From Streptococcus australis ATCC 700641 (GTDB lineage Bacteria > Bacillota > Bacilli > Lactobacillales > Streptococcaceae): DNA of 64,000 bases. The notes beneath the pieces were generated by a model. The model saw only the letters and a program-made list of their open reading frames with translations. It was not told the DNA's origin and made no database searches. The stretch lies in assembly GCF_000186465.1 (NCBI RefSeq), contig NZ_GL636091.1, forward strand, positions 2,034,351-2,098,350. The letters are read 5' to 3'. Every line of letters starts with the position of its first letter. The stretch's first letter is position 1. The translations under genes and the position numbers were made by a program. Below, piece after piece: positions 40,384 to 49,353 of the stretch.

Positions 40384-40392
40384 TGATACAAT
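40384..40392 (+). promoter_or_regulatory. Extended -10 for a leaderless small membrane gene
   Basis: TGATACAAT ends at 40392, so a start 7 bases on coincides with the A of ATG at 40399. A weak TAGACC lies 18 bp upstream. No Shine-Dalgarno lies between. Confidence 0.55.
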
Positions 40393-40398
40393 AATTCC

Positions 40399-40581
40399 AT
40401 GAAAGATAAGAAACACCTCCTCCTTGGCCTGCTAGTGGCCGACCTTATTGCCGTTTACTTTTTCCTACGCACCCCTGTCCCTTGGATTTTTTGGACAGCA
40501 ACCTTCGTTCTTGCCGTCTCCATTTGGATATTTAAAAATCAATGGAAAAACTACAAAAATAGAGATAAGGATTCAGACTAG
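40399..40581 (+). CDS. Small two-helix membrane protein, unknown
   Basis: This 60-residue protein has a short basic N terminus, two hydrophobic helices (about 7-23 and 28-45) and a charged C-terminal tail (KNQWKNYKNRDKDSD). I do not recognise the family. Support for its being real comes from a well-formed extended -10 at exactly leaderless distance, sensible membrane topology with positive ends, and a strong terminator just after the stop. It is divergent from rsmH and convergent with the DUF896 gene. Confidence 0.65.
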   Translation: MKDKKHLLLGLLVADLIAVYFFLRTPVPWIFWTATFVLAVSIWIFKNQWKNYKNRDKDSD

Positions 40582-40594
40582 CCCATATAGAACA

Positions 40595-40632
40595 AGAAAA
40601 CTCGATCAGTTCAACTTCTGATCGAGTTTTCT
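40595..40632. terminator. Bidirectional terminator
   Basis: AGAAAACTCGATCAG and its exact complement form a 15-bp stem around an 8-base loop. It lies between the convergent small membrane gene and the DUF896 gene. Confidence 0.93.
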
Positions 40633-40641
40633 ATTATCTAT

Positions 40642-40898
40642 TTATGATTCAGGATCATCCAAACTACGGCCGTGCAAACCTTTCTCCCGTTGCACTTGGC
40701 GTAGTTTCTCAGGTGTTACATCATTTCCTTCTTCGTCCACCACTTTAATTCCTTCGATATGGTGGCGAACGGAGCGACGGTATCCTTCAATGTATTCTTC
40801 ACGAAGTTTTGCTTGCTCCACTTCTTCTTCTGGCGTCAAACCTTCTGTTTTTTCTTTTTAGCAAGCTCATTGATTCGAGCGATTTTTTCAGGTGTCAT
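40642..40898 (-). pseudogene. DUF896 (YnzC family) gene broken by a frameshift
   Basis: The 3' part is open from 40839 and encodes the conserved DUF896 body ([20 protein letters not shown], then [13 protein letters not shown]). The true family start lies in another frame at 40898, preceded by AAGTAGG: it encodes [17 protein letters not shown] and then runs to TGA. Adding one A to the six-A run at 40848-40853 (T on the plus strand) joins both parts into an 85-residue protein, the normal family length. Either the gene has lost one base in a homopolymer or the base was missed in sequencing. It follows glyS, as in other streptococci. Confidence 0.85.
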
Positions 40899-40931
40899 AA
40901 TAAAACCTACTTTCTACCTGTTACCAGGTAC

Positions 40932-42968
40932 TTATTTTGTGTTCAATTGGTTGAAGGCTGCGACAGCATTAGCTTTCGCTACAAGACCTGCAAGAAGGGC
41001 TAAACGGTTGTTTTTAACAGCCTCATCTTCTGCCATCACCATGGTATTGTCAAAGAAGGCATCGATGACTGGGCTAAGAGCGAAAAGTTGTGCCAATTTA
41101 TCACTAGCTGCACCAGCCAATTCAAGCTCTTCAATTGCTTTAGCAAGAGCTTTTTCTTGATCATTTTCAAAGAGACTGGCATCGACCGCTACTGAAGCAT
41201 CTGCTTTTTCTGCCAAGTTGAAAGCACGTGAGAGGGATTCAACAGCTGCCTTGTAACCATCCGTCTTCGCAGCTTCTGAAAGAGCTTCAGCTGCTTCCAA
41301 CATATCTGCCACGACAAAGTTTGAACCAGCAAGAACAGCATCTTTGATATCTTTTGCTGTGCGTCCCATCATCTTGTCCACACGCGCCTTGATGAAGTTG
41401 AGCACTTCTGCTTGATTGTCATAAGAAAGGCTATCAAATGAAAGTCCATAAAGGCTGTCAATCAACTCATCCATAGGGATATGCCAACCAAAGGCATCCA
41501 AGATCCGAACAATCCCTTGTGTTGCACGACGAAGCGCATATGGGTCATTGGAACCTGATGGAATCAAGCCAACTGAAAAGAAGGAAAGAAGGGTATCCAA
41601 TTTATCCGCAAGGGCAAGGATAGCACCAACCTTAGTCTCTGGAAGAGCTCCGTCTGCTGAATCAGGAAGGTAGTGTTCACGGATAGCTGTCGCTACCGCA
41701 GCATCCTCACCAGCAAGGAGGGCATATTTTTCACCCATGATTCCTTGCAATTCATCGAACTCTCCGACCATACCAGTCAAGAGGTCAAATTTGTAGATTT
41801 CAGCTGCACGAGCTACGGCTGCCGTTTCTTCAGCAGTCAAACCAGCTTGCTCAGCTAGTGACGCTGCAATGACACCAGCACGCGCCATGTGTTCTGAAAG
41901 AGAACCAATTTTTTCATGGAAGGTCACGTTAGCCAATTTAGCAACGAGGTCTTCAATCTTAAGTTTTTGGTCTTCACGCCAGAAGAATTCACCATCTTCG
42001 AGACGCGCCACCAAGACTTTTTCATTCCCTCGAACGACATTTTCCAAGTGCTCAGCGTTACCATTACGAACTGAAATGAAGTTTGGTTTGAGCTTACCAT
42101 CAAGGTCACGTACAACAAAGTAACGTTGGTGTGTTTCCATTGATGTCACCAAAACCTCTTCTGGAACGTCCAAATATTTGGTGTCGAAGCTTCCCATAAA
42201 GGCCGTTGGGTATTCGACCAAGTTCAAGACTTCATTCAAAAGTCCTTCTTCGATTTGAACTTGAACACCTTGTTCTGCTTCGATCGCTTTGATTTGCTCA
42301 CGAATCATGTTTTCACGTTCTTTGCTATCAGCAATCACGTAAACGGTACGAAGGTCTTCTTCATACGAATCCGCATTGGTAATTTCCACTTCGTGTCCAA
42401 GGAAACGGTGTCCACGACTCACACGACCTGACTGGATATCCAAGAAATCAAGATCCAGCGCTTCGTCGCCCAAAAGAACGATCAAGGTGTGAACTGGGCG
42501 AATGTATTCAAAACTGTTGTTAGCCCAGTGCATGCTAACAGGGAAGGTCAATGAAGCAAGCACTTCTGGAACGCCAGCCAAGACTTCTTTGGCAGGTTTA
42601 CCAGCTTCGTGTTTCGTGACATAAACGTACTCTTCACCCTTGACTTCACGAAATTCGATGTCATCTACTGTCAAGCCTTTCCCGCGGACAAATCCTTGGG
42701 CCGCTTTTGAGAAGTTTCCATCTGCATCCAAGGCGATTTTCTTAGAAGGTCCTTTAAAATCTTCGGTCAAATCTGTTTGTTGATCCGCCAAACCAATCAC
42801 ACGGACAGCCAAACGGCGTGGCGTTGAGAAGGTTTGAATGCTTTCGTATGAAAGACGGTTGTCATCCAAGAAGGCTGCCATTTTCTCACCGAGTTGTTTT
42901 TCACTTGGTGTGACAACGTAGGCTGGCAACTCTTCAAGTCCTAATTCTACTAATAAGTTTTTTGTCAT
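40932..42968 (-). CDS. glyS: Glycyl-tRNA synthetase beta subunit
   Basis: GlyS is the large tRNA-binding subunit of the alpha2-beta2 glycyl-tRNA synthetase. The protein of about 678 residues starts [18 protein letters not shown], includes the HD-like region and ends in the anticodon-binding domain (DALRRATQG-type stretch [13 protein letters not shown]). The open frame continues 19 codons upstream into the glyQ-glyS spacer, but CGGAG before the ATG at 42968 and the family N terminus place the start there. It needs GlyQ and shares its T-box control. Confidence 0.97.
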   Translation of the reverse strand: MTKNLLVELGLEELPAYVVTPSEKQLGEKMAAFLDDNRLSYESIQTFSTPRRLAVRVIGLADQQTDLTEDFKGPSKKIALDADGNFSKAAQGFVRGKGLTVDDIEFREVKGEEYVYVTKHEAGKPAKEVLAGVPEVLASLTFPVSMHWANNSFEYIRPVHTLIVLLGDEALDLDFLDIQSGRVSRGHRFLGHEVEITNADSYEEDLRTVYVIADSKERENMIREQIKAIEAEQGVQVQIEEGLLNEVLNLVEYPTAFMGSFDTKYLDVPEEVLVTSMETHQRYFVVRDLDGKLKPNFISVRNGNAEHLENVVRGNEKVLVARLEDGEFFWREDQKLKIEDLVAKLANVTFHEKIGSLSEHMARAGVIAASLAEQAGLTAEETAAVARAAEIYKFDLLTGMVGEFDELQGIMGEKYALLAGEDAAVATAIREHYLPDSADGALPETKVGAILALADKLDTLLSFFSVGLIPSGSNDPYALRRATQGIVRILDAFGWHIPMDELIDSLYGLSFDSLSYDNQAEVLNFIKARVDKMMGRTAKDIKDAVLAGSNFVVADMLEAAEALSEAAKTDGYKAAVESLSRAFNLAEKADASVAVDASLFENDQEKALAKAIEELELAGAASDKLAQLFALSPVIDAFFDNTMVMAEDEAVKNNRLALLAGLVAKANAVAAFNQLNTK

Positions 42969-43012
42969 GTTTTTTCTCCGAAAAATATCTTTTTTTCCAG
43001 TTTGCCTTATGT

Positions 43013-43158
43013 GATTGGCACGCAAGCAACCGACTTCGTCGTTTCATTGCTAAAATTGGATCCTAAGGTCTCCAATTTTGCCTGGTATCGTTAGTTTCTC
43101 TAACGATATCTTTATCACTGCGGCAACTGGTTCTGTAGGATTGCTCTATCAGCCAATC
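43013..43158 (-). other. Structured hairpin cassette between glyQ and glyS
   Basis: This 146-bp spacer segment is bounded by an inverted repeat, GATTGGC/GCCAATC (43152-43158 and 43013-43019). Inside it are a 9-bp stem TATCGTTAG/CTAACGATA (43086-43108), a 9-bp stem AAAATTGGA/TCCAATTTT (43052-43079), and a small AACGAC/GTCGGTT stem. It has no T run and no open frame. It could be a repeat element, or an RNA structure that tunes or processes the glyQ-glyS transcript. Confidence 0.5.
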
Positions 43159-43176
43159 CCATCTAATAAGCTTTCT

Positions 43177-44094
43177 TTATTCTTCCTCTTCTGCTAGGAG
43201 TTTTGCGCGTGTGGCTTCGTCAAGAAGTGGGTAACCAAGTTTTTTACGTTCTGCGACGAAGGTTTTGGCTACGACACGAGCCAAGTTACGGATGCGGGCA
43301 ATGTAGCCAGCGCGTTCTGTAACGGATACTGCTCCACGAGCATCAAGCAAGTTGAAAGTGTGTGAACATTTCAAAACGTAGTCATAGGCAGGGTGAACAA
43401 GGCCCAATTCCAAAGCACGTCCTGCTTCTTTTTCAAATTTTTCGAAGTTTTCAAGAAGCATATCTTGGTCAGAAACTTCAAAGCTGTATTTTGAGTGTTC
43501 GTATTCTGGTTGAAGGAAGATTTCTCCGTATTTTACCCCTGGAGCCCACTCAATATCGTAAACAGAATCTACTTCTTGGATATAAGAAGCTAAACGCTCC
43601 AACCCATAAGTAACTTCAGCGGTAACAGGACCAGTTGCCAAACCACCGACTTGTTGGAAGTAGGTGAACTGAGTGATTTCCATACCGTCAAGCCAAACTT
43701 CCCAACCAAGACCAGCTGAACCAGTTGATGGGTTTTCCCAGTTATCTTCAACGAAACGAATATCGTGTTCCAAAGGATTGATCCCCAATTTTTCCAATGA
43801 CTCAAGGTAAAGTTCTTGAATATTTGATGGAGAAGGTTTCATCACCACTTGGAATTGGTGGTGTTGGTAAAGACGATTTGGGTTTTCCCCGTAACGACCA
43901 TCTGCTGGACGACGAGATGGCTCTACATAAGCCGCATTCCATGGTTCAGGACCAATGGCACGAAGGAAGGTGTAAGGACTCATGGTTCCCGCACCCTTTT
44001 CATTATCATACGCCTGCATCAGCATACAACCCTGGTCATTCCAGTATTGTTGCAAAGTAAGGATGATTTCCTGGAAAGTCAATTTTTTAGACAT
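43177..44094 (-). CDS. glyQ: Glycyl-tRNA synthetase alpha subunit
   Basis: GlyQ is the catalytic subunit that activates glycine; with GlyS it charges tRNA-Gly. The 305-residue class II synthetase has [19 protein letters not shown] at the N terminus, the [19 protein letters not shown] stretch, and [19 protein letters not shown]. The ribosome-binding site is AAAGGAG. Upstream lie a duplicated copy of its own ribosome-binding site and first codons, a structured insert, and a glycine T-box. Confidence 0.97.
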   Translation of the reverse strand: MSKKLTFQEIILTLQQYWNDQGCMLMQAYDNEKGAGTMSPYTFLRAIGPEPWNAAYVEPSRRPADGRYGENPNRLYQHHQFQVVMKPSPSNIQELYLESLEKLGINPLEHDIRFVEDNWENPSTGSAGLGWEVWLDGMEITQFTYFQQVGGLATGPVTAEVTYGLERLASYIQEVDSVYDIEWAPGVKYGEIFLQPEYEHSKYSFEVSDQDMLLENFEKFEKEAGRALELGLVHPAYDYVLKCSHTFNLLDARGAVSVTERAGYIARIRNLARVVAKTFVAERKKLGYPLLDEATRAKLLAEEEE

Positions 44095-44127
44095 GTTTTA
44101 CTCCTTTTTTCTATAATTTCTTGCGAC
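44072..44127 (-). repeat. Direct repeat, copy B: glyQ ribosome-binding site and first codons
   Basis: This segment contains GTCGCAAGAA, a T/A spacer, AAAAAAGGAG and the true glyQ start encoding MSKKLTFQ. It is closely repeated at 44246-44296. Confidence 0.8.
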
Positions 44128-44129
44128 AC

Positions 44130-44245
44130 GAGTCTGCCTCGTTGATTATACGAGGCAAGACGAGTTAGTACTGCGTCTAGCTCAGGCACCCTAGTGCTGA
44201 GCGTGAGGCAGTCCGACTGTAAGGAGGTCTCTGCCACTAACGCAG
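44130..44245 (-). other. Structured insert between the two glyQ start copies
   Basis: The minus strand folds into nested hairpins: ACTGCGT pairs with ACGCAGT across the element, and inside it GCTCAGCAC pairs with GTGCCTGAGC. A separate 8-bp stem TGCCTCGT/ACGAGGCA lies at the glyQ side. It has no T run, so it does not look like a terminator. Confidence 0.5.
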
Positions 44246-44268
44246 TGGAAGGTTAGTTTTTTAGACAT
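44191..44268 (-). CDS. 25-codon upstream ORF in the glyQ leader
   Basis: The duplicated start has a good ribosome-binding site (AAAGGAGAAG) and opens a frame that reads MSKKLTFHCVSGRDL and so on for 25 codons to TAG. The first seven codons match GlyQ; the rest come from the insert. It lies after the T-box terminator, so it would be translated on every read-through mRNA. It may be a by-product of the duplication, or a leader peptide that affects glyQ translation. Confidence 0.5.
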   Translation of the reverse strand: MSKKLTFHCVSGRDLLTVGLPHAQH

Positions 44269-44296
44269 CTTCTTCTCCTTTTTTAATTCTTGCGAC
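44246..44296 (-). repeat. Direct repeat, copy A: displaced glyQ ribosome-binding site and first codons
   Basis: The segment reads GTCGCAAGAATTAAAAAAGG and on through ATGTCTAAAAAACTAACCTTCCA, matching the true glyQ start region (44072-44127) with a few substitutions and a small gap. The two copies start 174 bp apart. Confidence 0.8.
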
Positions 44297-44304
44297 TTTG
44301 GATA

Positions 44305-44507
44305 CAAAAAAACCGTGTCTTTGCTCCTAAGTCAAGTGACCTAGGGGCGTCAAAAACGCGGTTCCACCCTAATTTATTACTTCATTTTATTCTACTGTAC
44401 TCAGTTTTTTACTGAGAGAAAGCGCCACTTGCTTATCTTGTTCTGCTTGGCTTTCACTATCCCAAGCTCGCTAAAAAAACGCCATAAGCCTTTCTTTCTT
44501 GACTAGT
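44305..44507 (-). promoter_or_regulatory. Glycine T-box riboswitch of glyQ-glyS
   Basis: The minus-strand leader contains the T-box sequence AGGGTGGAACCGCG (44357-44370), a stem I apical region GGGATAGTGAAAGCC, and a specifier GGC (44424-44426) in AAGTGGCGC, which fits tRNA-Gly. A terminator hairpin CCGCGTTTTTG/CAAAGACACGG followed by seven T (44305-44361) competes with the antiterminator. Uncharged tRNA-Gly would allow read-through into glyQ-glyS. The promoter is TTTACA (44531-44536), 17 bp, TATAAT (44508-44513). Confidence 0.95.
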
Positions 44508-44542
44508 ATTATAGCAGATTTCTACTCTAGTGTAAACCAAAA

Positions 44543-44572
44543 ACAAGTCCGAAACAGGTGTTTCAGACTTGT
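44543..44572 (-). terminator. S8 protease terminator
   Basis: ACAAGTCTGAAAC/GTTTCGGACTTGT forms a 13-bp stem with a 4-base loop followed by TTTTGG on the minus strand, directly below the protease stop and above the glyQ promoter. Confidence 0.88.
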
Positions 44573-44600
44573 CGCAAATCCTTTCAAAGAAAGGTGACTG

Positions 44601-47600
44601 TTATGGGCGTTTTACAACCTTTGGTTTTTTCCCATTTAATTTTTTCTTAGCAGCTTTAACCTCAGCTAATACCGCCTTGACTTCCTGTTGACTGGCACCA
44701 GGATTAGCCAGTACAGCTTGAGCGCGGATAAAGGCTTGTAGGTAGTTTACCTTCACCTTATCTGCTGCATAGATAAATTTAGCGTTCTTAGCTTGGAACT
44801 GGAGTTCTGCCGCAATCAATTTCTTAAGACTTGAAAAATCAGTTGTTTTACCATTTAGCTGTTGATCAGCTGCTTGATAATTTGCAAGTGCTTGGTTGAT
44901 TTGCTCTTGTGTCACACCTTCACGGACGAGCAAGAGAGCCAATGCCTTAAAGCTTTGGTCAAAGGCACGTCGAGCGGAATCCTTAGCGTTGGCATAACGA
45001 CCTGTTTTTGAGGCTACATCATAGGCAGCAATGGCTGATTTTAGCGCTGTAAAATCAGACTCTTTTCCGTCTAATTGACTCGTAACCAATCCAAGATTTG
45101 AGAAGATTTGGTTAACTTCTGCTTGTGATAACTTAGCTGCAAGAGCTTTCTGAGCTTCTTGATAAGCTGCATCATAGGCTAAACGTTTTTCACTCGTTGC
45201 ATTAAAGTACTGTGGAGTGCTGGTCAAATTAGCTTGTTGAGCCAACAATTGCAACAATTGGGTCTTAATGACTACAGAAAGTTTTGCGAGATTGTTTTGG
45301 TCTGCTAGAACGGTCACAGTCGGTGCATCCTCAAACAACTCATAACCTGTTGGTAGACTGACTGAAATCGTGTAGGTTCCAACTGGGACATCTTTTCCAA
45401 AAGCGTTCTTGCCATAGCGTTGAACTGGAAGAACAAAGGTTTCACCAGCTTGATTTTTCAAGACAACTGGTGTTGTTCTTGGTACTGCTTGATCAAAGAC
45501 CAGGCTCAAAGGTGCAGTGACAATCTCTTTGGCCAAGAATTCGATGGTCTTAAAGCTGTCCTCTGCAGTGATTTCAAATTTCTGAGTTCGTTCGCTGACG
45601 AGTTTCAGATCTGATTTGTCATAGGCAAAGAGTTCTGCCACGTAGCTACCAAACTTAAGGAAATTGATTTCTTTCCCTTTGTCTAAGTTGACATACTGTC
45701 CTTGATCATCCTTGATACGGTAGACAAAATCGGTATCTAATTCTTTATGTGTATCGGCATCTAGGACTGACACCTTAATCCGGCCACTATCTTCAGTACC
45801 AGCAAAATCAGCAAGAGAAGCAAAGTCGCGGTTTCCAGCGTAGTCTTCTACCACATAGTAAAGTAAGTATTTACTGATTCCTTCTGGAAGAGTATAGCCA
45901 CCATCTTCATTTGCCGTTAAATAGACACGGTTTTCAAAGCGACTAGTCTTCCCTAGGGCGTCTTTCCCCTCTTTAACGAGGGTCCCTTCTTCATCAAAGG
46001 CCTTGACATAGAAGACTTGCTCTCGTAAGATTCCACCGTTGCCAATATCTTTTGTTTTACGAGCATAGAAGGTTTCTACCCCATCCTTCTTGGTCGTATA
46101 ACCTGAAGTCAAGACTGGTTTTTGGGTATCGATTTGGATATTAAATCGAACAACTTGCTCTTCTGCTCCTGGAACGGCTGGCGTATAGCGAACTTCATAG
46201 ACATAGTGACCATCCGCTACCTTTTCACCCTTGGCATCCGTTCCTTCCCAAGCCGTATTGTCGACTAGATAAGATCGTTTCCCACGTCCGTCAAAATAAT
46301 TCTTACGAGCAGAGAAAGATCCTGTACTTGACCAAATTGGATTAGCAAATGCTTGATCATCTGCCTTGTAGACAGCTGCTTTCATATTTTTTAGGTTTCG
46401 CAAGACGACTGCACGATATTGCACGTAATCTTTGTTCCCATCTCCATCTGGAGAAATAGCCAGACGGACATTGCCATCAGCATCCAAATGGAGGACGTTC
46501 AAACCTTCTGGTGTTTCCACTGTTCCAAGAACGATTGGGCTTCGTTCTGCTGTTTCCTTCTTAGCAGTCGTATAGAGCACATCATTCACGTTTGAAACTA
46601 AAGAGGTGACGTTTGCATTCGATGGCACGTGTTTGGTTTCTGGGACATCATAGTAGAATCCTGATTTCCCTTCTCTTACCAAGTTGTAGATTGGTTTTTC
46701 AACCGCAGGGATATCTTGGAAAGAACCACGGAAGCCCATAAATGGGATGCTAACCACATCGCCATCATCTGCTGGATCCACAAAGCGAACAAATCCTTCT
46801 AGGAAGTAACCGTTCGGCATCAATTTAGTCAATTCTTCTGCAAACTTAGATGCATCGACAGTCACCGTCACTGTCTGACTGCTATGGGCTTTTACGGTGA
46901 CATTTGGCCATACTGTCTCTGTTAATTTCCGTGGCTTCAAGGTAAAGTGATCGTCTTTTACATCGTCGGTAGTGGTATTCACAATCATCTTCAACTCTCT
47001 GTCAGTATCAGAAATATTATGAACGGTCACATCAAAACTGAATCGATCTTCTACATTACCAAGGGTTACGCTTGGGTAAGCATCTTCATTCGTTACATAT
47101 AAATCTGTCGAGACAGCTGCAGCAGTATCTACAATCCCTGCCCCTTGTTGACGTACCGAAGTGTAGGCCCCCGTTTCTTTGTTGAAGTGCGGTTTTGCAG
47201 TCGACATGATCAAGGCCTTAACCGTTGCAGATAGCTCCTCTGGTGAAAGTTCTGGATGATGAGCTTGAAGGTATTCCTTCACCAAAGCTGATACCCCAGC
47301 CACATGAGGAGAGGCCATACTGGTTCCGCTGATACTGCCATAGCTATTATCATTTAGTGAAGAGAAGATCGATCCACCAGGTGCTGTGACATCCGGTTTT
47401 AATTGTCCATCCGTTGAGACTCCCCAACTAGAGAATTCAGACATCTTCCCAGCGTCAGGGTTTGGACGGTTATCCAGACTGCCATCAAAGACTATCTTGT
47501 AGTCTTTGTCTTTGATCGCTTCTCCATACCGCTTAGAAATAAATACCGCAGGAATCTTTCTCGCATCGCCTTCGAGGCCCATTTTGACATTCGCGCCTTC

Positions 47601-49103
47601 GACACTATTGTAAATAAGGGCTCCAATCGCTCCTTTTTTATAGACATTAGCGACCTTATCTGAGAAGGTGATTTCACCACGTTTGATGAGGGCGACTTTA
47701 CCAGTCAAATCGAGACTTTCTAAATCACTCTCACGCCCCAAACCAGCATCCACATAGTCATATTCTTTCCCATTTTCGAAATTGGCATCTGTTTCAGCCG
47801 CTGTATAGGTAAACTTCCCTTTATCCAAGTCGGCATTGTCTTCCAAACCACGCACTGTAAAGACTTCTTCCGTTACGAATGAATCATTTACTGAGGCAAC
47901 AGAAATAGACTCTTCTACGGTTGAAGGACTACCCACGACACCATAATCAGGGTTTTCAGCACTTGGGTTGTTATAACCGTATCCATAGGTATTGCTATTA
48001 CCCGCAGCGATGACGACACTAACCCCTTTGGCGCGTGCTCGTTGGATCGCTTCTCTGACAGCAGGACTAGCATTCACTGTAGATCCTGTCCCAGACCCTA
48101 AACTCATGTTAATGACATCGGCTCCCAATGCCACTGCGTCATCAATCGCTTTTACATAGACAACATCGCTGGTCGATCCACTACGATCAGAGAAAACCCG
48201 CATAAACATCACTTGGGCTTCTGGAGCAACTCCATATACGTAGTTGCCATCCCCAGCTTTTTTGTCAGGGTTCCCAGTCGCAATACCTGTTACGTGCATA
48301 CCGTGTGAATCATGGTCTTTTTCTTTGATATTGTCATCTCCGTCCATATAATCATAGGCAAAGACAACCTTATCGTTGTACCATTTTCCGTAGTCAATTC
48401 CCGCTGCTTTTTTTGCAGCTTCTAATTCTGTTTGATTTTTGAACTTCCCTTTTGTAGGATCTGAGATCCGCAATACTTCATGGTAGACATCTAAACCAGA
48501 GTCAATGACCGCAACAACAGTCCCTTCACCCTTGTAGCCTTTTTCCCAAGTTTGGGGCACATTAATAATCGTATTGCTGCTGATACTTAATGGTTTATCT
48601 TCAGCTTTCTTTTCAGTACGTACTTCCGTTACAGGTTTAGCCTCACTCTTCTCCTCTGTTGAAGAAGGTTTTGCTTCTGTTTTTTCCTGTCCTTCGGATG
48701 TTTTTTCTGCAGTTTTTTCTACAGTTTTTTCTTCGGTTTTAGTTACGACTTCCGCTTGCTTTTCAGTAGCTTGAGCCTCTGTTTTTGCTTCCTGCGCAAG
48801 GACTTGGCTATCTGATTCGACAGATGGAGTTGTTGCCCCTTTGTCTGAGGAGACTGGCTCGTCAACAACTTTACCATTTTCAACTACTGAGCCTGTAGTC
48901 TGCTCACTTGCCTGATTCGTTACAGGAGACGCAGACTCACTTGGCGATGCTTGATTTGCTTCTGCAGATGCAACGACTGCAGTCTCTGGCTGTTTCGCTT
49001 CATCAGCACTTACATTCCCTGCTCCAAAGACAAGAACAGATCCTAATAGCACCGATGCAACACCAAACTTATATTTTCTCAATGAGAAACGCTGTTTACT
49101 CAT
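44601..49103 (-). CDS. Large secreted subtilisin-like protease (C5a-peptidase/PrtA-like)
   Basis: This 1500-residue S8 protease has a YSIRK-type signal peptide (FSLRKYKFGVASVLLGS), a charged repetitive pro-region (about 35-175), and a catalytic domain with Asp201, His267, Asn369 and Ser595 (GTSMASPH). A PA insert lies at about 455-530, and Fn3-like domains of the C5a-peptidase type follow from about 670. The last 200 residues hold three related helical modules, each ending near LDGK or LNGK, resembling FIVAR repeats. It ends in KKLNGKKPKVVKRP without an LPXTG sorting signal, so it is either released or held by charge. The target is unknown. The ribosome-binding site is GGGGG and TATAAT lies about 36 bases upstream. 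Confidence 0.92.
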   Translation of the reverse strand: MSKQRFSLRKYKFGVASVLLGSVLVFGAGNVSADEAKQPETAVVASAEANQASPSESASPVTNQASEQTTGSVVENGKVVDEPVSSDKGATTPSVESDSQVLAQEAKTEAQATEKQAEVVTKTEEKTVEKTAEKTSEGQEKTEAKPSSTEEKSEAKPVTEVRTEKKAEDKPLSISSNTIINVPQTWEKGYKGEGTVVAVIDSGLDVYHEVLRISDPTKGKFKNQTELEAAKKAAGIDYGKWYNDKVVFAYDYMDGDDNIKEKDHDSHGMHVTGIATGNPDKKAGDGNYVYGVAPEAQVMFMRVFSDRSGSTSDVVYVKAIDDAVALGADVINMSLGSGTGSTVNASPAVREAIQRARAKGVSVVIAAGNSNTYGYGYNNPSAENPDYGVVGSPSTVEESISVASVNDSFVTEEVFTVRGLEDNADLDKGKFTYTAAETDANFENGKEYDYVDAGLGRESDLESLDLTGKVALIKRGEITFSDKVANVYKKGAIGALIYNSVEGANVKMGLEGDARKIPAVFISKRYGEAIKDKDYKIVFDGSLDNRPNPDAGKMSEFSSWGVSTDGQLKPDVTAPGGSIFSSLNDNSYGSISGTSMASPHVAGVSALVKEYLQAHHPELSPEELSATVKALIMSTAKPHFNKETGAYTSVRQQGAGIVDTAAAVSTDLYVTNEDAYPSVTLGNVEDRFSFDVTVHNISDTDRELKMIVNTTTDDVKDDHFTLKPRKLTETVWPNVTVKAHSSQTVTVTVDASKFAEELTKLMPNGYFLEGFVRFVDPADDGDVVSIPFMGFRGSFQDIPAVEKPIYNLVREGKSGFYYDVPETKHVPSNANVTSLVSNVNDVLYTTAKKETAERSPIVLGTVETPEGLNVLHLDADGNVRLAISPDGDGNKDYVQYRAVVLRNLKNMKAAVYKADDQAFANPIWSSTGSFSARKNYFDGRGKRSYLVDNTAWEGTDAKGEKVADGHYVYEVRYTPAVPGAEEQVVRFNIQIDTQKPVLTSGYTTKKDGVETFYARKTKDIGNGGILREQVFYVKAFDEEGTLVKEGKDALGKTSRFENRVYLTANEDGGYTLPEGISKYLLYYVVEDYAGNRDFASLADFAGTEDSGRIKVSVLDADTHKELDTDFVYRIKDDQGQYVNLDKGKEINFLKFGSYVAELFAYDKSDLKLVSERTQKFEITAEDSFKTIEFLAKEIVTAPLSLVFDQAVPRTTPVVLKNQAGETFVLPVQRYGKNAFGKDVPVGTYTISVSLPTGYELFEDAPTVTVLADQNNLAKLSVVIKTQLLQLLAQQANLTSTPQYFNATSEKRLAYDAAYQEAQKALAAKLSQAEVNQIFSNLGLVTSQLDGKESDFTALKSAIAAYDVASKTGRYANAKDSARRAFDQSFKALALLLVREGVTQEQINQALANYQAADQQLNGKTTDFSSLKKLIAAELQFQAKNAKFIYAADKVKVNYLQAFIRAQAVLANPGASQQEVKAVLAEVKAAKKKLNGKKPKVVKRP

Positions 49104-49309
49104 AAAATTCCCCCTATATACTAAATTATTCTTATTATACTCCTAATTTTTCAGAAAATTCACTCAACATTAACTTTGTTATCAAATTGTAATATTTCCG
49201 TACAATATCTTTAATTAGTTGTTTTTTGTTTGCTTTTTAATGGTTTCGATGTCCAAATATTTAGATATTTAAAACAAATCATTCGTTTTTCGTCTCGTTA
49301 CACAAAAAA

Positions 49310-49335
49310 GACAGTGAGAGCAAATTCTCACTGTC
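49310..49335. terminator. Aldo/keto reductase terminator
   Basis: GACAGTGAGA and its complement form a 10-bp stem with a 6-base loop; T runs follow on the minus strand. The rest of 49104-49300 is AT-rich promoter DNA of the protease, with no gene seen. Confidence 0.9.
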
Positions 49336-49353
49336 TATTAAAAACAAACAATC

